From an uncultured Lachnospiraceae bacterium (GTDB lineage: Bacteria > Bacillota > Clostridia > Lachnospirales > Lachnospiraceae): a stretch of DNA of 53,526 nt. The position numbers were made by a program, and so were the translations under genes. The stretch is taken from contig CALZBR010000014.1 in the NCBI GenBank assembly GCA_945621435.1, positions 1-53,526 on the forward strand, given 5' to 3'. This document shows, piece by piece, positions 1 through 9,271 of this stretch. How positions within the stretch are numbered: position 1 is the stretch's first letter; every line of letters starts with the position of its first letter. The notes under the pieces were generated by a model that was given only the letters and a program-made list of their open reading frames with translations, was not told the origin of the DNA and ran no database searches.

Positions 1-473
1 AGGGTCTGGATATTCCCGAGATTTCCCTGGTGGCGATTCTGGATGCGGACAAGGAAGGCTTCCTGAGAAGCAGTACCTCCCTGATTCAGACAGTGGGACG
101 TGCCGCCAGAAACGCAGAGGGTCACGTAATCATGTATGCTGATTCGGTAACAGACTCCATGCGGATCGCCATAGAGGAGACCAACCGCCGCCGTGAGATA
201 CAGATGAAGTTCAATGAAAAGAACGGCATTACCCCTCAGACCATTAAGAAGGCTGTCAGGGATCTCATCAGTATCTCCAAGGTCATTGCCAGGGAGGAAA
301 TGCAGTTCGAGAAGGACCCTGAGTCCATGAACCGCAAGGAACTGGAGAAGCTGATTGCAGAGGTGCAGAAGAAGATGCAGAAGGCAGCGGCTGACCTGAA
401 CTTCGAGGCAGCTGCCGAGCTGAGAGACAAGATGATAGAATTAAAGCAGAAGCTTCGGGATTTGGACGAGTAG
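1..473 (+). CDS. uvrB: UvrABC excinuclease subunit B, C-terminal end (partial)
   Basis: This is the last ~157 codons of UvrB, the damage-verifying helicase-like subunit of nucleotide excision repair; the gene starts left of the window. The reading frame is open from base 3. The first residues ([20 protein letters not shown]) and the following [12 protein letters not shown] are the conserved helicase motifs V and VI of UvrB. The final ~40 residues ([20 protein letters not shown], then [10 protein letters not shown]) form the UVR domain that contacts UvrC and UvrA. The TAG stop at 471-473 lies 35 bases before the uvrA start, so the two are probably cotranscribed. Identification is secure; only the 5' part is missing because of the window edge. 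Confidence 0.97.
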   Translation, partial: GLDIPEISLVAILDADKEGFLRSSTSLIQTVGRAARNAEGHVIMYADSVTDSMRIAIEETNRRREIQMKFNEKNGITPQTIKKAVRDLISISKVIAREEMQFEKDPESMNRKELEKLIAEVQKKMQKAAADLNFEAAAELRDKMIELKQKLRDLDE

Positions 474-508
474 AAAAGAGAGTCTGAGAGTTGAAACAGG
501 AGGCTGTA

Positions 509-3376
509 ATGGAAGATTCAGTGAAGATGCTGCCCAAAAGGCAGGCACAGGAATATATAAAAATAAGAGGAGCAAATGAACATAATCTGAAGAATATTGA
601 TGTGGATATTCCGCGAAATGAGCTGGTGGTTCTGACAGGACTGTCAGGTTCCGGCAAATCTTCCCTTGCATTTGATACCATTTATGCAGAGGGACAGAGG
701 AGGTATATGGAATCCTTATCCTCCTATGCAAGACAGTTTCTGGGACAGATGGAGAAGCCCAACGTGGAGAGAATTGACGGGCTGTCCCCTGCGATTTCCA
801 TCGACCAGAAGTCTACCAACCGCAATCCCAGGTCCACCGTGGGTACTGTGACGGAGATCTATGACTATTTTCGTCTGCTGTATGCCCGTATCGGTACTCC
901 CCATTGCCCCAATTGCGGCAGGGTGATTGCGAAGCAGACCGTGGATCAGATGGTGGATCAGATCATGGCACTGGAGGAGGGAACCAAGCTGCAGCTCCTT
1001 GCGCCGGTGGTGCGGGGAAGAAAAGGCAGACATGAGAAGGTTCTGGAGCGCGCCAAGAGAAGCGGCTACGTCAGAGTGCGTATCGACGGCAGTATGTATG
1101 AGCTGACAGAGGAGATCACTCTGGACAAGAATCTGAAGCACAACATTGATATTATCGTGGACCGTCTGGTGGTGAAAGAGGGAATCCAGCGTCGTCTGGC
1201 TGATTCCGTGGAAAATGTACTGGAGCTGGCGGACGGGCTGTTGGTGGTGGATGTCATCGGCGGAGAGCCCATGAACTTCAGCCAGAGCTTCTCCTGCCCT
1301 GACTGCGGTATCGGTATCAGTGAGATTGAGCCCAGAAGCTTTTCCTTCAACAATCCCTTCGGCGCATGTCCGGAGTGCTTCGGACTGGGGTATCGTATGG
1401 AATTTGCGCCGGAGCTCATGATTCCTGATGATAGTCTCAGCATCAGCCGGGGTGCCATTACTGTCACCGGCTGGCAGTCCTGCATGGACAAAAAGAGCTT
1501 TACCAATGCCATCCTGCAGGCTCTTGCCAAGGAATACCACTTTGATCTGGATACACCCTTTGGGGAATACCCGGAAGAGATCCGGAAGGTGATTCTCTAT
1601 GGAACAGAAGGGAAGACCGTCGATGTCTATTACGAGGGACAGCGGGGGAAGGGAGTTTATCCCGTTGCCTTTGAGGGACTTATTTCCAATGTGGAACGCC
1701 GGTACAAGGAGACCTTTTCCGATTCCATGAAGCAGGAATACGAGACCTTCATGCGGATAACCCCCTGTAAGGAATGCGGAGGCAGGAGACTGAAGAAGGA
1801 ATCTCTGGCGGTGACGGTGTGCGACAAGAATATCTTTGAGGTGACTTCCATGTCTGTCAGAGACCTCTATACTTTCCTGGAGGGAATGACACTTACGACA
1901 CAACAGCAACTGATCGGAAAACAGATCTTAAAGGAAATCCGTGCCAGAGTAGGATTTCTGGTGGATGTGGGGCTGGAGTATCTGTCTCTTTCCCGGGCAA
2001 CAGCCACCCTTTCCGGAGGAGAGGCACAGCGTATCCGGCTTGCAACCCAGATCGGCTCCGGACTGGTGGGAGTATGCTATATTCTGGATGAGCCCAGTAT
2101 CGGTCTGCACCAGAGGGATAATGATAAGCTTCTGAATACCTTGAAGAATCTGCGTGATCTGGGAAATACACTGATTGTGGTAGAGCATGACGAGGATACC
2201 ATGCTGGCTGCTGATTATATTGTGGATATCGGTCCGGGTGCGGGTTCTCATGGTGGTGAGGTCATTGCCTGCGGTACGGCGGAAGAGATCATGAAAGTTC
2301 CGGAGTCCGTGACCGGTCAGTACCTCAGCGGCAGAGTGCAGATCCCGGTGCCTGCGGTACGCAGAAAGCCCACAGGCTGGCTGAAGGTAGTCGGAGCGGC
2401 GGAGAACAATCTGAAAAATATTGATGTGGACATTCCGCTGGGGGTTCTTACCTGTGTGACAGGTGTGTCAGGTTCCGGCAAGAGCTCTCTGGTCAATGAG
2501 ATTTTGTATAAACATCTGGCGAGGGATTTGAACCGTGCCCGCTGTATTCCGGGAAAACACAAGGAAATCCTCGGGCTGGAACAGCTGGACAAGGTAATTG
2601 ATATCGATCAGTCGCCCATCGGCAGGACACCCCGCTCCAATCCGGCGACCTACACCGGCGTTTTCGACCAGATCAGGGATCTCTTTGCCTCCACCGCAGA
2701 TGCCAAGGCAAAGGGTTATAGCAAGGGTCGTTTCAGCTTCAATGTTAAGGGCGGACGATGTGAAGCCTGCGGTGGAGACGGTATTATCAAGATAGAAATG
2801 CATTTCCTGCCGGATGTCTATGTGCCCTGCGAGGTCTGCGGGGGGAAGCGCTACAATCGTGAGACCCTGGATGTGAAGTATAAGGGCAAGAGTATCTTTG
2901 ACGTGTTGGATATGACGGTGGAGGAGGCGCTGCCCTTCTTTGAGAATATGCCTTCCATCAAAAACAAGATTCAGACCCTTTACGATGTGGGATTGTCTTA
3001 CGTGAAGCTGGGACAGCCTTCCACTACTCTTTCCGGAGGAGAGGCACAGCGGATTAAGCTGGCAACAGAGCTGGCAAAGCGCAGCACCGGTAAGACCATA
3101 TACATTCTGGACGAGCCTACCACCGGTCTCCATTTTGCAGATGTGCACAAGCTGGTGAAGATACTCCACAGACTGGCAGACGGCGGCAATTCTGTGGTAG
3201 TAATAGAGCACAATCTGGATGTCATCAAGACGGCTGACTACATTATCGACATCGGTCCCGAAGGCGGCGACAGAGGCGGTACCGTCATTGCCAAGGGTAC
3301 TCCTGAAGAGATTATTAAGGTCAGGAAATCCTACACCGGTCTGTATGTGAAGAAAATGCTGGAGAAGGCAAAATAA
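509..3376 (+). CDS. uvrA: UvrABC excinuclease subunit A
   Basis: UvrA is the damage-sensing ATPase of nucleotide excision repair and works as a dimer that loads UvrB. At 955 residues it is full length. Seen: a first Walker A (GLSGSGKSS, residues 44-52), a CPNCGR zinc module, a second Walker A (GVSGSGKSS), two ABC signatures ([12 protein letters not shown] and [12 protein letters not shown]), two Walker B motifs ([11 protein letters not shown] and [11 protein letters not shown]), and the CEACGGDG...CEVCGGKRY zinc finger. The reading frame extends upstream to a TTG at 491, but the AGGAGG at 498-503 lies inside that extension and sits 5 bases before the ATG at 509, so I place the start there. 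It follows uvrB in the same orientation and is probably in one operon with it. Confidence 0.97.
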   Translation: MEDSVKMLPKRQAQEYIKIRGANEHNLKNIDVDIPRNELVVLTGLSGSGKSSLAFDTIYAEGQRRYMESLSSYARQFLGQMEKPNVERIDGLSPAISIDQKSTNRNPRSTVGTVTEIYDYFRLLYARIGTPHCPNCGRVIAKQTVDQMVDQIMALEEGTKLQLLAPVVRGRKGRHEKVLERAKRSGYVRVRIDGSMYELTEEITLDKNLKHNIDIIVDRLVVKEGIQRRLADSVENVLELADGLLVVDVIGGEPMNFSQSFSCPDCGIGISEIEPRSFSFNNPFGACPECFGLGYRMEFAPELMIPDDSLSISRGAITVTGWQSCMDKKSFTNAILQALAKEYHFDLDTPFGEYPEEIRKVILYGTEGKTVDVYYEGQRGKGVYPVAFEGLISNVERRYKETFSDSMKQEYETFMRITPCKECGGRRLKKESLAVTVCDKNIFEVTSMSVRDLYTFLEGMTLTTQQQLIGKQILKEIRARVGFLVDVGLEYLSLSRATATLSGGEAQRIRLATQIGSGLVGVCYILDEPSIGLHQRDNDKLLNTLKNLRDLGNTLIVVEHDEDTMLAADYIVDIGPGAGSHGGEVIACGTAEEIMKVPESVTGQYLSGRVQIPVPAVRRKPTGWLKVVGAAENNLKNIDVDIPLGVLTCVTGVSGSGKSSLVNEILYKHLARDLNRARCIPGKHKEILGLEQLDKVIDIDQSPIGRTPRSNPATYTGVFDQIRDLFASTADAKAKGYSKGRFSFNVKGGRCEACGGDGIIKIEMHFLPDVYVPCEVCGGKRYNRETLDVKYKGKSIFDVLDMTVEEALPFFENMPSIKNKIQTLYDVGLSYVKLGQPSTTLSGGEAQRIKLATELAKRSTGKTIYILDEPTTGLHFADVHKLVKILHRLADGGNSVVVIEHNLDVIKTADYIIDIGPEGGDRGGTVIAKGTPEEIIKVRKSYTGLYVKKMLEKAK

Positions 3377-3468
3377 ATATTTGAAGCAAAGATTTGAAAA
3401 TGCTGTTTTTGGGGCTAAAGAAATCCCAGGTGATTACCGATATAATTATTGAACAATTAGCTGAATGC

Positions 3469-3524
3469 ACGGACGCAAAGTTTGAATGAGGGATTCATTC
3501 GGATCAGGCGTCCGTATTTTGTTC
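3469..3524 (+). terminator. Probable terminator after uvrA, with nested hairpin
   Basis: An 8-bp perfect stem (ACGGACGC at 3469-3476 with GCGTCCGT at 3508-3515) is followed by ATTTTGTTCC. Inside its loop is a second perfect 6-bp hairpin (GAATGA 3484-3489, TCATTC 3495-3500). The T tract is interrupted, so termination efficiency is uncertain. It is the only strong hairpin between uvrA and the mbl promoter. Confidence 0.6.
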
Positions 3525-3555
3525 CTTAATTCTTTATAAATTTTTTTAAACCCCT

Positions 3556-3583
3556 TTGAAAATGTCCCGATTTGGTATATAAT
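3556..3583 (+). promoter_or_regulatory. SigA-type promoter for mbl
   Basis: TTGAAA (3556-3561) and a perfect TATAAT (3578-3583) are separated by 16 bases. This lies 56 bases before the chosen mbl start and after the uvrA terminator candidate, so mbl and the flagellar genes behind it probably start a new transcript here. Confidence 0.75.
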
Positions 3584-3638
3584 GCATTATGTATGACTGT
3601 CTTTAGAATTGGGAGAATTTAGAAAGGGGAACTGGGAC

Positions 3639-4631
3639 ATGCAGTGTACGGATATCGGAATTGATTTGGGTACTGCCAGTATTTTAGTATACATTAGAGG
3701 AAAAGGCGTCGTGCTGAAGGAGCCTTCAGTAGTGGCTTTTGATAGAGATACCAACAAGATTAAGGCAATTGGGGAGGATGCGCGGCTGATGCTGGGAAGA
3801 ACTCCCGGCAACATCGTTGCAGTGCGTCCCCTGCGTCAGGGTGTTATTTCAGACTACACCGTGACTGAGAAGATGATGAAATATTTTATCCAGAAGGCTC
3901 TGGGAAGAAGAAGCTTCAGAAGACCCCGCATTGCGGTCTGCGTACCCAGCGGAGTAACGGAGGTCGAGAAGAAAGCGGTTGAGGACGCAACTTATCAGGC
4001 AGGTGCCAGGGAAGTTGCCATTATTGAGGAACCTATCGCTGCGGCAATCGGAGCCGGCATCGATATTTCCAAGCCTTGCGGCAATATGATCGTTGATATC
4101 GGCGGCGGTACCTCGGATATTGCAGTTATCTCTTTGGGTGGCACTGTGGTTAGTGCATCCATCAAGATCGCAGGTGACGACTTTGACGAGGCGATCGTAA
4201 GATTTATGCGTAAAAAACATAACCTGCTGATTGGTGAAAGAACAGCCGAGGATCTGAAGATTAAGATTGGGTCCGCTTATCCCAGACCGGAAGTGGACTA
4301 CATGGATGTCAGGGGACGTAACTTGGTAACGGGTCTTCCCAAGACGGTAAAGGTTTCCTCTGAAGAGACGGAGGAGGCGCTTCGGGAGACGACTTCCCAG
4401 ATTGTCGAGACCATTCACAGTGTCCTGGAAAAGACTCCCCCCGAGCTGGCAGCGGATATCGCTGACAGAGGTATTGTCCTGACCGGAGGCGGAAGTCTGT
4501 TACGTGGTCTGGAAGAACTGATTTATTCCAAGACAGGTATCAATACAATGACAGCGGAAGATCCCATGACTGCGGTTGCAGTAGGTACGGGAAGATACGT
4601 GGAATTTTTATCCGGATACAGAGAGCCCTGA
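3639..4631 (+). CDS. mbl: MreB-family actin-like cell-shape protein (Mbl type)
   Basis: This is a bacterial actin that forms membrane-associated filaments guiding lateral cell-wall synthesis. It shows the phosphate-1 loop near the N-terminus (IGIDLGTASILVYIRGKGVV), the phosphate-2/connect segment (MIVDIGGGTSDIAVISLGG, about residues 150-168), and the adenosine motif (GIVLTGGGSLLRGL). Its 330 residues match the family. A TTG at 3609 would lengthen it, but AGGGGA (3625-3630) lies 8 bases before ATG 3639, and the protein then begins directly before the conserved strand. The next genes are the rod proteins FlgF/FlhO and FlgG/FlhP, the same order as mbl-flhO-flhP in Bacillus subtilis. I therefore favour Mbl over MreB; the paralogue assignment is inference from synteny. 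Confidence 0.9.
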   Translation: MQCTDIGIDLGTASILVYIRGKGVVLKEPSVVAFDRDTNKIKAIGEDARLMLGRTPGNIVAVRPLRQGVISDYTVTEKMMKYFIQKALGRRSFRRPRIAVCVPSGVTEVEKKAVEDATYQAGAREVAIIEEPIAAAIGAGIDISKPCGNMIVDIGGGTSDIAVISLGGTVVSASIKIAGDDFDEAIVRFMRKKHNLLIGERTAEDLKIKIGSAYPRPEVDYMDVRGRNLVTGLPKTVKVSSEETEEALRETTSQIVETIHSVLEKTPPELAADIADRGIVLTGGGSLLRGLEELIYSKTGINTMTAEDPMTAVAVGTGRYVEFLSGYREP

Positions 4632-4637
4632 TGACCG

Positions 4638-4727
4638 GAGTACGAAAGACCGGATCAGGGAAGAATTGAGCACGGCAGGATCGAGCACAGAAGAACGGAG
4701 CACGGAAGAACGGAGTACGGCAGGAAG
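4638..4727 (+). repeat. Six-unit 15-bp tandem array before flgF
   Basis: Six consecutive 15-base units fill the gap between mbl and the flgF ribosome-binding site. The best pair is GAGCACAGAAGAACG (4683-4697) and GAGCACGGAAGAACG (4698-4712). Units at 4638, 4668 and 4713 are recognisable variants, and the unit at 4653 is the most diverged. The last unit runs into the AAGGAGG Shine-Dalgarno site (4725-4731). Because the unit is 15 bases, it encodes a five-residue period in the flgF frame, but no start codon in the array has a convincing ribosome-binding site. Confidence 0.85.
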
Positions 4728-4737
4728 GAGGCATCCC

Positions 4738-5517
4738 ATGATAAAAGGGTTATATACAGCCTACACGGGAATGATAAATGAACAGAACAGAATGGATACC
4801 ATGACCAACAATCTGGCCAATGTATCTACCGTGGGCTATAAAAAGGAAGGTGCCACCAGTCAGTCCTTCGACAGCATTCTCGCAGTGAAGATCAAAGACA
4901 GATCCGTGGGTTTACAAAACGTACAGCCCATCGGAATCAATCATCCCGGTGTTAAAATCGGTGAAAACTATACTGATTTTTCCCAAGGTTCCTTCCGGGT
5001 AACGGGCAATACCTTTGATCTGGCCCTGGCGGGAGATGGATTTTTTGCCATTGAGTTTACAAACAAGGCGGGCGAGACATCAACCATGTACACGCGCGCA
5101 GGTCAGTTTACCCTGAATAAGGATGGCGACCTTGTGAATGAGGATGGCGATTATGTACTGGATGTGAATCAAAAGAGAATCCGCCTGGACCCCCTGCAGG
5201 AGACTGCGATCAACAGCAAAGGTATCATCAGCCAGAACGGACGGGATATTGCGCAGATTCAGGTGGCTGATTTTGCGGATTACAATTACCTTTCCAAATA
5301 CGGTGAGACATACTACCGTCCGGTGGAAGGTGCAGAGCTGACACAGAACAGGGACACCGAGATTAAATCCGGATACTTGGAAATGGCCAATGTGCAGATT
5401 GTTTCGGAGATGGTTAATCTGATTTCCATCACCCGTGCCTATGAAAGCAATCAGAAGGTGATTCAGACCTTTGACAATACCCTGGAAGTAGCAGTGACAC
5501 AGCTTGGAAGAGTATAA
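4738..5517 (+). CDS. flgF: Flagellar rod / hook-basal body protein (FlgF/FlhO type)
   Basis: This is a structural protein of the flagellar rod, exported by the flagellar type III apparatus. It has the N-terminal rod motif (MIKGLYTAYTGM, then NNLANVSTVGYKKEG), a central beta-rich region with the GDGFFAIE motif, and the C-terminal coiled rod domain (MANVQIVSEMVNLISITRAY, then NQKVIQTFD). Its 259 residues fit the FlgF/FlhO group. The ATG at 4738 has AAGGAGG 6 bases upstream; the frame opens further upstream only through the 15-bp repeat array. It precedes flgG by 64 bases, as flhO precedes flhP in Bacillus. FlgF and FlgG are close paralogues, so the exact name rests partly on gene order. Confidence 0.88.
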   Translation: MIKGLYTAYTGMINEQNRMDTMTNNLANVSTVGYKKEGATSQSFDSILAVKIKDRSVGLQNVQPIGINHPGVKIGENYTDFSQGSFRVTGNTFDLALAGDGFFAIEFTNKAGETSTMYTRAGQFTLNKDGDLVNEDGDYVLDVNQKRIRLDPLQETAINSKGIISQNGRDIAQIQVADFADYNYLSKYGETYYRPVEGAELTQNRDTEIKSGYLEMANVQIVSEMVNLISITRAYESNQKVIQTFDNTLEVAVTQLGRV

Positions 5518-5581
5518 GGTGCATTTGGAAGTGTACAGATACATATAGAATAAAGATTGGTTCGAAGGAGAGTAGAGAGAT

Positions 5582-6397
5582 ATGGTACGTAGTTTATGGA
5601 CAGCGGCCAGCGGTATGACGGCTCAGCAGGTTAATGTTGATACCATCGCAAATAATCTGGCTAATGTAAATACGAATGGTTACAAAACTCAGGTAAATGA
5701 GTTTAAGACCCTGTTGTATCAGAACCTTCAGACCAGAACCACCACAGCCAACGGCGAGCAGAAGCCGACCAGTGCACAGGTGGGTCTGGGAACCAGAAAT
5801 TCAGCAATTACAACGATTTTTAAACAGGGCAGTATGCTTGCTTCTGAAAGCGATACGGCATTTGCAATCGATGGAAAAGGTTTTTTTGCCGTGAAAGCAG
5901 AGGACGGCAACACTTACTATACAAGAAACGGTAATTTCCGGTTCACTCTCGGCAGCACCGGCAATATGCTCGCTGACTCAGACGGCAGACCGGTACTGGA
6001 TACCGCCGGCAATCCTATTGTGCTGGACAGTAAGTATACCATCAGCCGCATTACGGTCAGTGCCTCTGGTGATCTGTGTTATCCGGATGAACAGAACAAC
6101 GCAAAGCCCATTGGCGTAACGATCGGACTTTTCCAATTCAATAATCCCAACGGTCTGGAACGTCTGGCTGACAGTATGTATGCACAGACAGCAGCCAGCG
6201 GACAACCCATCAACGAATTTAACAATGCCAATGTACAGAAGAGCTCTATCCTTCAGGGTTATCTGGAAGGCTCCAATGTGCAGGTCGCAGATGAGATGGT
6301 AAATATGATTGTGGCGCAGAGAGCTTATGAACTCAATTCCAAGGCGATCACCGCTTCCGATGAAATGCTTCAACAAGCTAATAATCTCCGCAGATAA
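5582..6397 (+). CDS. flgG: Flagellar basal-body rod protein (FlgG/FlhP type)
   Basis: This is a distal rod-type protein of 271 residues. It starts with MVRSLWTAASGMTAQQVNVD and NNLANVNTNGYKTQVNEFK, the classical rod N-terminal motif, carries IDGKGFFAVK in the middle, and ends with the C-terminal motif (SNVQVADEMVNMIVAQRAYE, then SKAITASDEML). The start ATG follows AAGGAGAG (about 5566-5573). It is paralogous to the preceding gene and followed by a FlgJ-like rod-binding protein, so the three form a small flagellar rod operon behind mbl. The Bacillus homologue in this position is called FlhP; FlgG is the broader family name. Confidence 0.9.
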   Translation: MVRSLWTAASGMTAQQVNVDTIANNLANVNTNGYKTQVNEFKTLLYQNLQTRTTTANGEQKPTSAQVGLGTRNSAITTIFKQGSMLASESDTAFAIDGKGFFAVKAEDGNTYYTRNGNFRFTLGSTGNMLADSDGRPVLDTAGNPIVLDSKYTISRITVSASGDLCYPDEQNNAKPIGVTIGLFQFNNPNGLERLADSMYAQTAASGQPINEFNNANVQKSSILQGYLEGSNVQVADEMVNMIVAQRAYELNSKAITASDEMLQQANNLRR

Positions 6398-6455
6398 CGA
6401 ATACGCCTTGTGTGAAGCACAGGTTGCGTAAGTGAGCAGCAGAAAGAGGTAACCT

Positions 6456-6860
6456 ATGGACATCAGTAATATTGCAGCTATGTATAGCGATAAATATGCC
6501 GTGGCAGCCAATCAGTCGGCACAAAAGCTTCAGGACAAAATCAACGGCAAGGATTACTCCAATGCTACGGAGCAGGAGCTTCTGGATGCCTGCAAGGAAT
6601 TTGAGGCATATTTTGTGGAGCAGATGTATAAATCCATGTTGAAGACGATTCCCAAGAATGAAGCGTCTTCGGCGTCTAATGAGACGATGATGGACTACTA
6701 TAAGGATCAAATGGTTCAGGGAATTGCTAAGGAAACCACGGAACAAAGCGGTCTTGGTCTGGCACAGATGCTTTATGAACAAATGAGACGCAATTATGGT
6801 TTAGATACTCCTTCCGTCAATTCTGCCGAGTCGTCCGATTCTCCGGCAGAAGGGAAATAA
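6456..6860 (+). CDS. FlgJ-like rod-binding protein
   Basis: This 134-residue protein matches the rod-binding domain found at the N-terminus of FlgJ, which caps and assists assembly of the flagellar rod. The conserved core is CKEFEAYFVEQMYKSMLKTI (about residues 48-67), with a C-terminal helix containing QSGLGLAQMLYEQM. There is no muramidase domain, so this is the short, rod-binding-only form typical of Firmicutes. AGAGGT lies 6 bases before the ATG. It is the last gene of the mbl-flgF-flgG group and is followed by a hairpin terminator. Confidence 0.82.
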   Translation: MDISNIAAMYSDKYAVAANQSAQKLQDKINGKDYSNATEQELLDACKEFEAYFVEQMYKSMLKTIPKNEASSASNETMMDYYKDQMVQGIAKETTEQSGLGLAQMLYEQMRRNYGLDTPSVNSAESSDSPAEGK

Positions 6861-6876
6861 TCATTAGAATTCTCGG

Positions 6877-6901
6877 GCTGCCTTTGGGCAGCTCTCTTTT
6901 T
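6877..6901 (+). terminator. Intrinsic terminator after the flagellar rod genes
   Basis: GCTGCC (6877-6882), loop TTTG, GGCAGC (6887-6892), then TCTCTTTTTCC. A 6-bp GC-rich stem with a T-rich tail closes the mbl-flagellar transcript. Confidence 0.75.
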
Positions 6902-6931
6902 CCTCAAATCACTTACTATCCATTTTTCAAA

Positions 6932-6962
6932 ATTGCGTGGGACGCAATACACAGATGATACT
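6932..6962 (+). promoter_or_regulatory. Putative recD2 promoter with embedded perfect palindrome
   Basis: A possible promoter is TTGCGT (6933-6938), an 18-base spacer, and GATACT (6957-6962). A perfect 7-3-7 inverted repeat, ATTGCGT-GGG-ACGCAAT (6932-6948), overlaps the -35 element and has no T tail, so it could be an operator. It does not match the Gram-positive LexA box. The regulator is unknown. Confidence 0.45.
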
Positions 6963-6985
6963 AATAAGCAAAAAGGAGAACAGAT

Positions 6986-9232
6986 GTGGAAACAATTAAC
7001 GGCTACGTGGATCACATCATCTTTCAAAACAAAGAAAATGGTTATACTGTGCTCAGCCTGATTTCCGAGGGCGAGGAGATTACCTGCGTGGGTATGGCGA
7101 AGGGTCTCACACAGGGAGAGAATATCTCGGCACAAGGGGACTATGTTGAGCATCCGGTGTACAGCAGGCAATTCAAGTTCAGCACCTATCGAACCGTAGC
7201 TCCTACGGATCGTGTGGGAATTGAGCGATATCTGGCTTCCGGGGCAGTAAAGGGCGTGGGTGCGGCACTGGCGGCCAGAATCGTGAAAAAGTTTGGCGAT
7301 GATACCCTGAGAATCATGGAGGAAGAACCGGAACGTCTGGCAGAGATTAAAGGAATCAGCGAACGAAAGGCGCAGGAGATAGCTCTGCAGATTGAAGAAA
7401 AAAAGGATCTGAGGGATGCGCTGATCTATCTTCAGCAATATGGCATATCCAATACCCTGGCAGTCCGGATTTATGATACCTACGGTATGAGTCTTTATTC
7501 CGTCATGCAGGAGAATCCCTACAAACTTGCGGAGGATGTTGCGGGAATCGGTTTTAAGCTTGCGGATGAGATCGCAGAAAAGATCGGGATTCACACGGAT
7601 TCGGATTACCGGATCAGAAGCGGTATTTTCTATACACTCCAGCAGAGTATTGGGGAGGGACACTGTTATCTTCCCATGGAAGTGCTGCTGGACAGAGCCT
7701 GCCTGCTTTTGGGAGTGGATAAGGAGTACATTCGTCCTCAGGTAGATAACCTTATGATGGACAAAAAGATTGTCATTAAGCCGGAGGGTGTGTTTACCGC
7801 CACTTATTACTATGCCGAGCTAAACTGTGCAAGAATGCTGGCAGACCTGGATATTTCCATGACGGAGACGGAGAATCTGCCGTCTCAGAATATGGCGATC
7901 ACAAAGAAGCTGGAGAAGCTGGCGGGAAATCTGGAGATGGATTCGGAAGGTCTGCAGGTACAGGCGGTGATGAAAAGCATACAAAACGGTCTCTTTATTC
8001 TGTCCGGTGGTCCCGGCACGGGAAAGACTACCACCATTAATCTGATGATTCGGTATTTTGAATCGGAGGGTCTTGATATTTTCCTGGCTGCCCCTACCGG
8101 CAGAGCGGCAAAGCGCATGACGGAGGCAACCGGCTTTGAAGCCAGAACCATTCACAGAATGCTGGAGCTGAACAGCGCCCTTTCGGATGAGAATGCAAGA
8201 AGGGTGAGATTTGAAAGAAACGAAGAGAATCCGTTGGAAGCGGATGTTGTCATCATTGATGAGATGTCAATGGTGGATATTCAGCTCTTCCAGGCGCTTT
8301 TGAAGGCGATTACGCCCGGAACCCGTCTGATTCTTGTGGGTGATGTGAATCAGCTTCCCAGTGTCGGATCCGGTCAGGTGCTTCGCGATCTCATCGGAAG
8401 CGGAAGATTTCCCATGGTGGAACTGAAGAAGATCTTCAGGCAGGCCGAAACCAGCGATATTATTGTTAATGCGCACCGGATCAATAATGGTGAACAGATT
8501 GTCATGGATAACAAATCAAAGGATTTCTTTATGCTGGAGAGAAATGACGTAAATGTCATATACAAGCATATGGTTCAACTGGTGCGGGATAAGCTGCCCA
8601 AGTATGTGAATGCGACACCTTTTGATGTGCAGGTTCTGACTCCTATGAGGAAAGGCAGTCTGGGGTGCGAGACGTTAAACGGTATTCTGCAGCAGTACCT
8701 GAATCCGCCTGATACGGGTAAACGGGAGTACACCGGTGGCTCCGTGATTTATCGCGAGGGCGACAAGGTAATGCAGATTAAGAATAATTACCAGCTGGAG
8801 TGGGAAGTGGTCAGCAAGTACGGAATTCCCGTGGACGGAGGCACAGGAGTGTTCAACGGTGACATGGGAAGGATTCTTGAGATCAATGAGGCAGCCTCCA
8901 GTCTGGTGGTAGAATACGATGAACATCGCAGAGTGACCTATCCGTTTTCCATGCTGGAGGAGCTGGAGCTTTCCTATGCGATCACCATACACAAGTCCCA
9001 GGGAAGCGAGTATCCGGCAGTCCTGCTGCCGCTGCTTGGCGGTCCCAGAATGCTGTTTAACAGGAATCTGCTCTATACCGCGATTACCAGGGCGAAAAGC
9101 TGTGTCACGATATTGGGAAGCAGTGAAACAGTACGGGAGATGATTGACAATACCAGCGAAAACAGGAGATATACGGCATTTGCCCAACGAATCCGGGAAA
9201 TCTACCGGGGAGACAAGGAATATCAGGGATAA
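6986..9232 (+). CDS. recD2: RecD2-type SF1B DNA helicase
   Basis: This is a 5'-3' DNA helicase of the RecD-like family found in bacteria where it acts without RecBC. The N-terminal part has an OB-like region and helix-hairpin-helix repeats (AVKGVGAALAARIVKKFG; LAEIKGISERKAQEIALQI; AEDVAGIGFKLADEIAEKIG). The helicase core has Walker A GGPGTGKT (residues 341-348), motif II VIIDEMSMVD (about 423-432), LVGDVNQLPSVGSG, and the UvrD_C_2-type motif AITIHKSQGSEYP (about residues 665-677). Length 748 is normal. The start is GTG at 6986, supported by AAGGAG at 6973-6978; the overlapping ATG at 6984 is in another frame. The stop lies inside a 32-base tandem duplication that continues to the comF start. 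Confidence 0.93.
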   Translation: METINGYVDHIIFQNKENGYTVLSLISEGEEITCVGMAKGLTQGENISAQGDYVEHPVYSRQFKFSTYRTVAPTDRVGIERYLASGAVKGVGAALAARIVKKFGDDTLRIMEEEPERLAEIKGISERKAQEIALQIEEKKDLRDALIYLQQYGISNTLAVRIYDTYGMSLYSVMQENPYKLAEDVAGIGFKLADEIAEKIGIHTDSDYRIRSGIFYTLQQSIGEGHCYLPMEVLLDRACLLLGVDKEYIRPQVDNLMMDKKIVIKPEGVFTATYYYAELNCARMLADLDISMTETENLPSQNMAITKKLEKLAGNLEMDSEGLQVQAVMKSIQNGLFILSGGPGTGKTTTINLMIRYFESEGLDIFLAAPTGRAAKRMTEATGFEARTIHRMLELNSALSDENARRVRFERNEENPLEADVVIIDEMSMVDIQLFQALLKAITPGTRLILVGDVNQLPSVGSGQVLRDLIGSGRFPMVELKKIFRQAETSDIIVNAHRINNGEQIVMDNKSKDFFMLERNDVNVIYKHMVQLVRDKLPKYVNATPFDVQVLTPMRKGSLGCETLNGILQQYLNPPDTGKREYTGGSVIYREGDKVMQIKNNYQLEWEVVSKYGIPVDGGTGVFNGDMGRILEINEAASSLVVEYDEHRRVTYPFSMLEELELSYAITIHKSQGSEYPAVLLPLLGGPRMLFNRNLLYTAITRAKSCVTILGSSETVREMIDNTSENRRYTAFAQRIREIYRGDKEYQG

Positions 9233-9271
9233 GAAATATCAGAGACAAGGAATATCAGGGATAAGAAATAT
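9211..9271 (+). repeat. Tandem duplication across the recD2 stop codon
   Basis: Two identical 29-base copies (9211-9239 and 9243-9271) repeat with a 32-base period. The first copy contains the recD2 TAA stop (9230-9232), and the second ends directly against the ATG assigned to comF. The duplication makes up the whole intergenic spacer. Confidence 0.9.

Noticed and set aside
716..1909. Long minus-strand open frame inside uvrA
   Set aside because: It is fully antisense to the conserved uvrA gene; its translation shows no recognisable motifs. Similar antisense frames over recD2, glmM, HPr, MBOAT and others were dropped for the same reason.
4638..4727. 15-bp array as a small CRISPR or a coding extension of flgF
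   Set aside because: Units are contiguous without spacers, and the flgF start with AAGGAGG lies after the array; upstream starts lack a binding site.
6932..6948. SOS (LexA) box for recD2
   Set aside because: The palindrome does not match the CGAAC-N4-GTTCG type.
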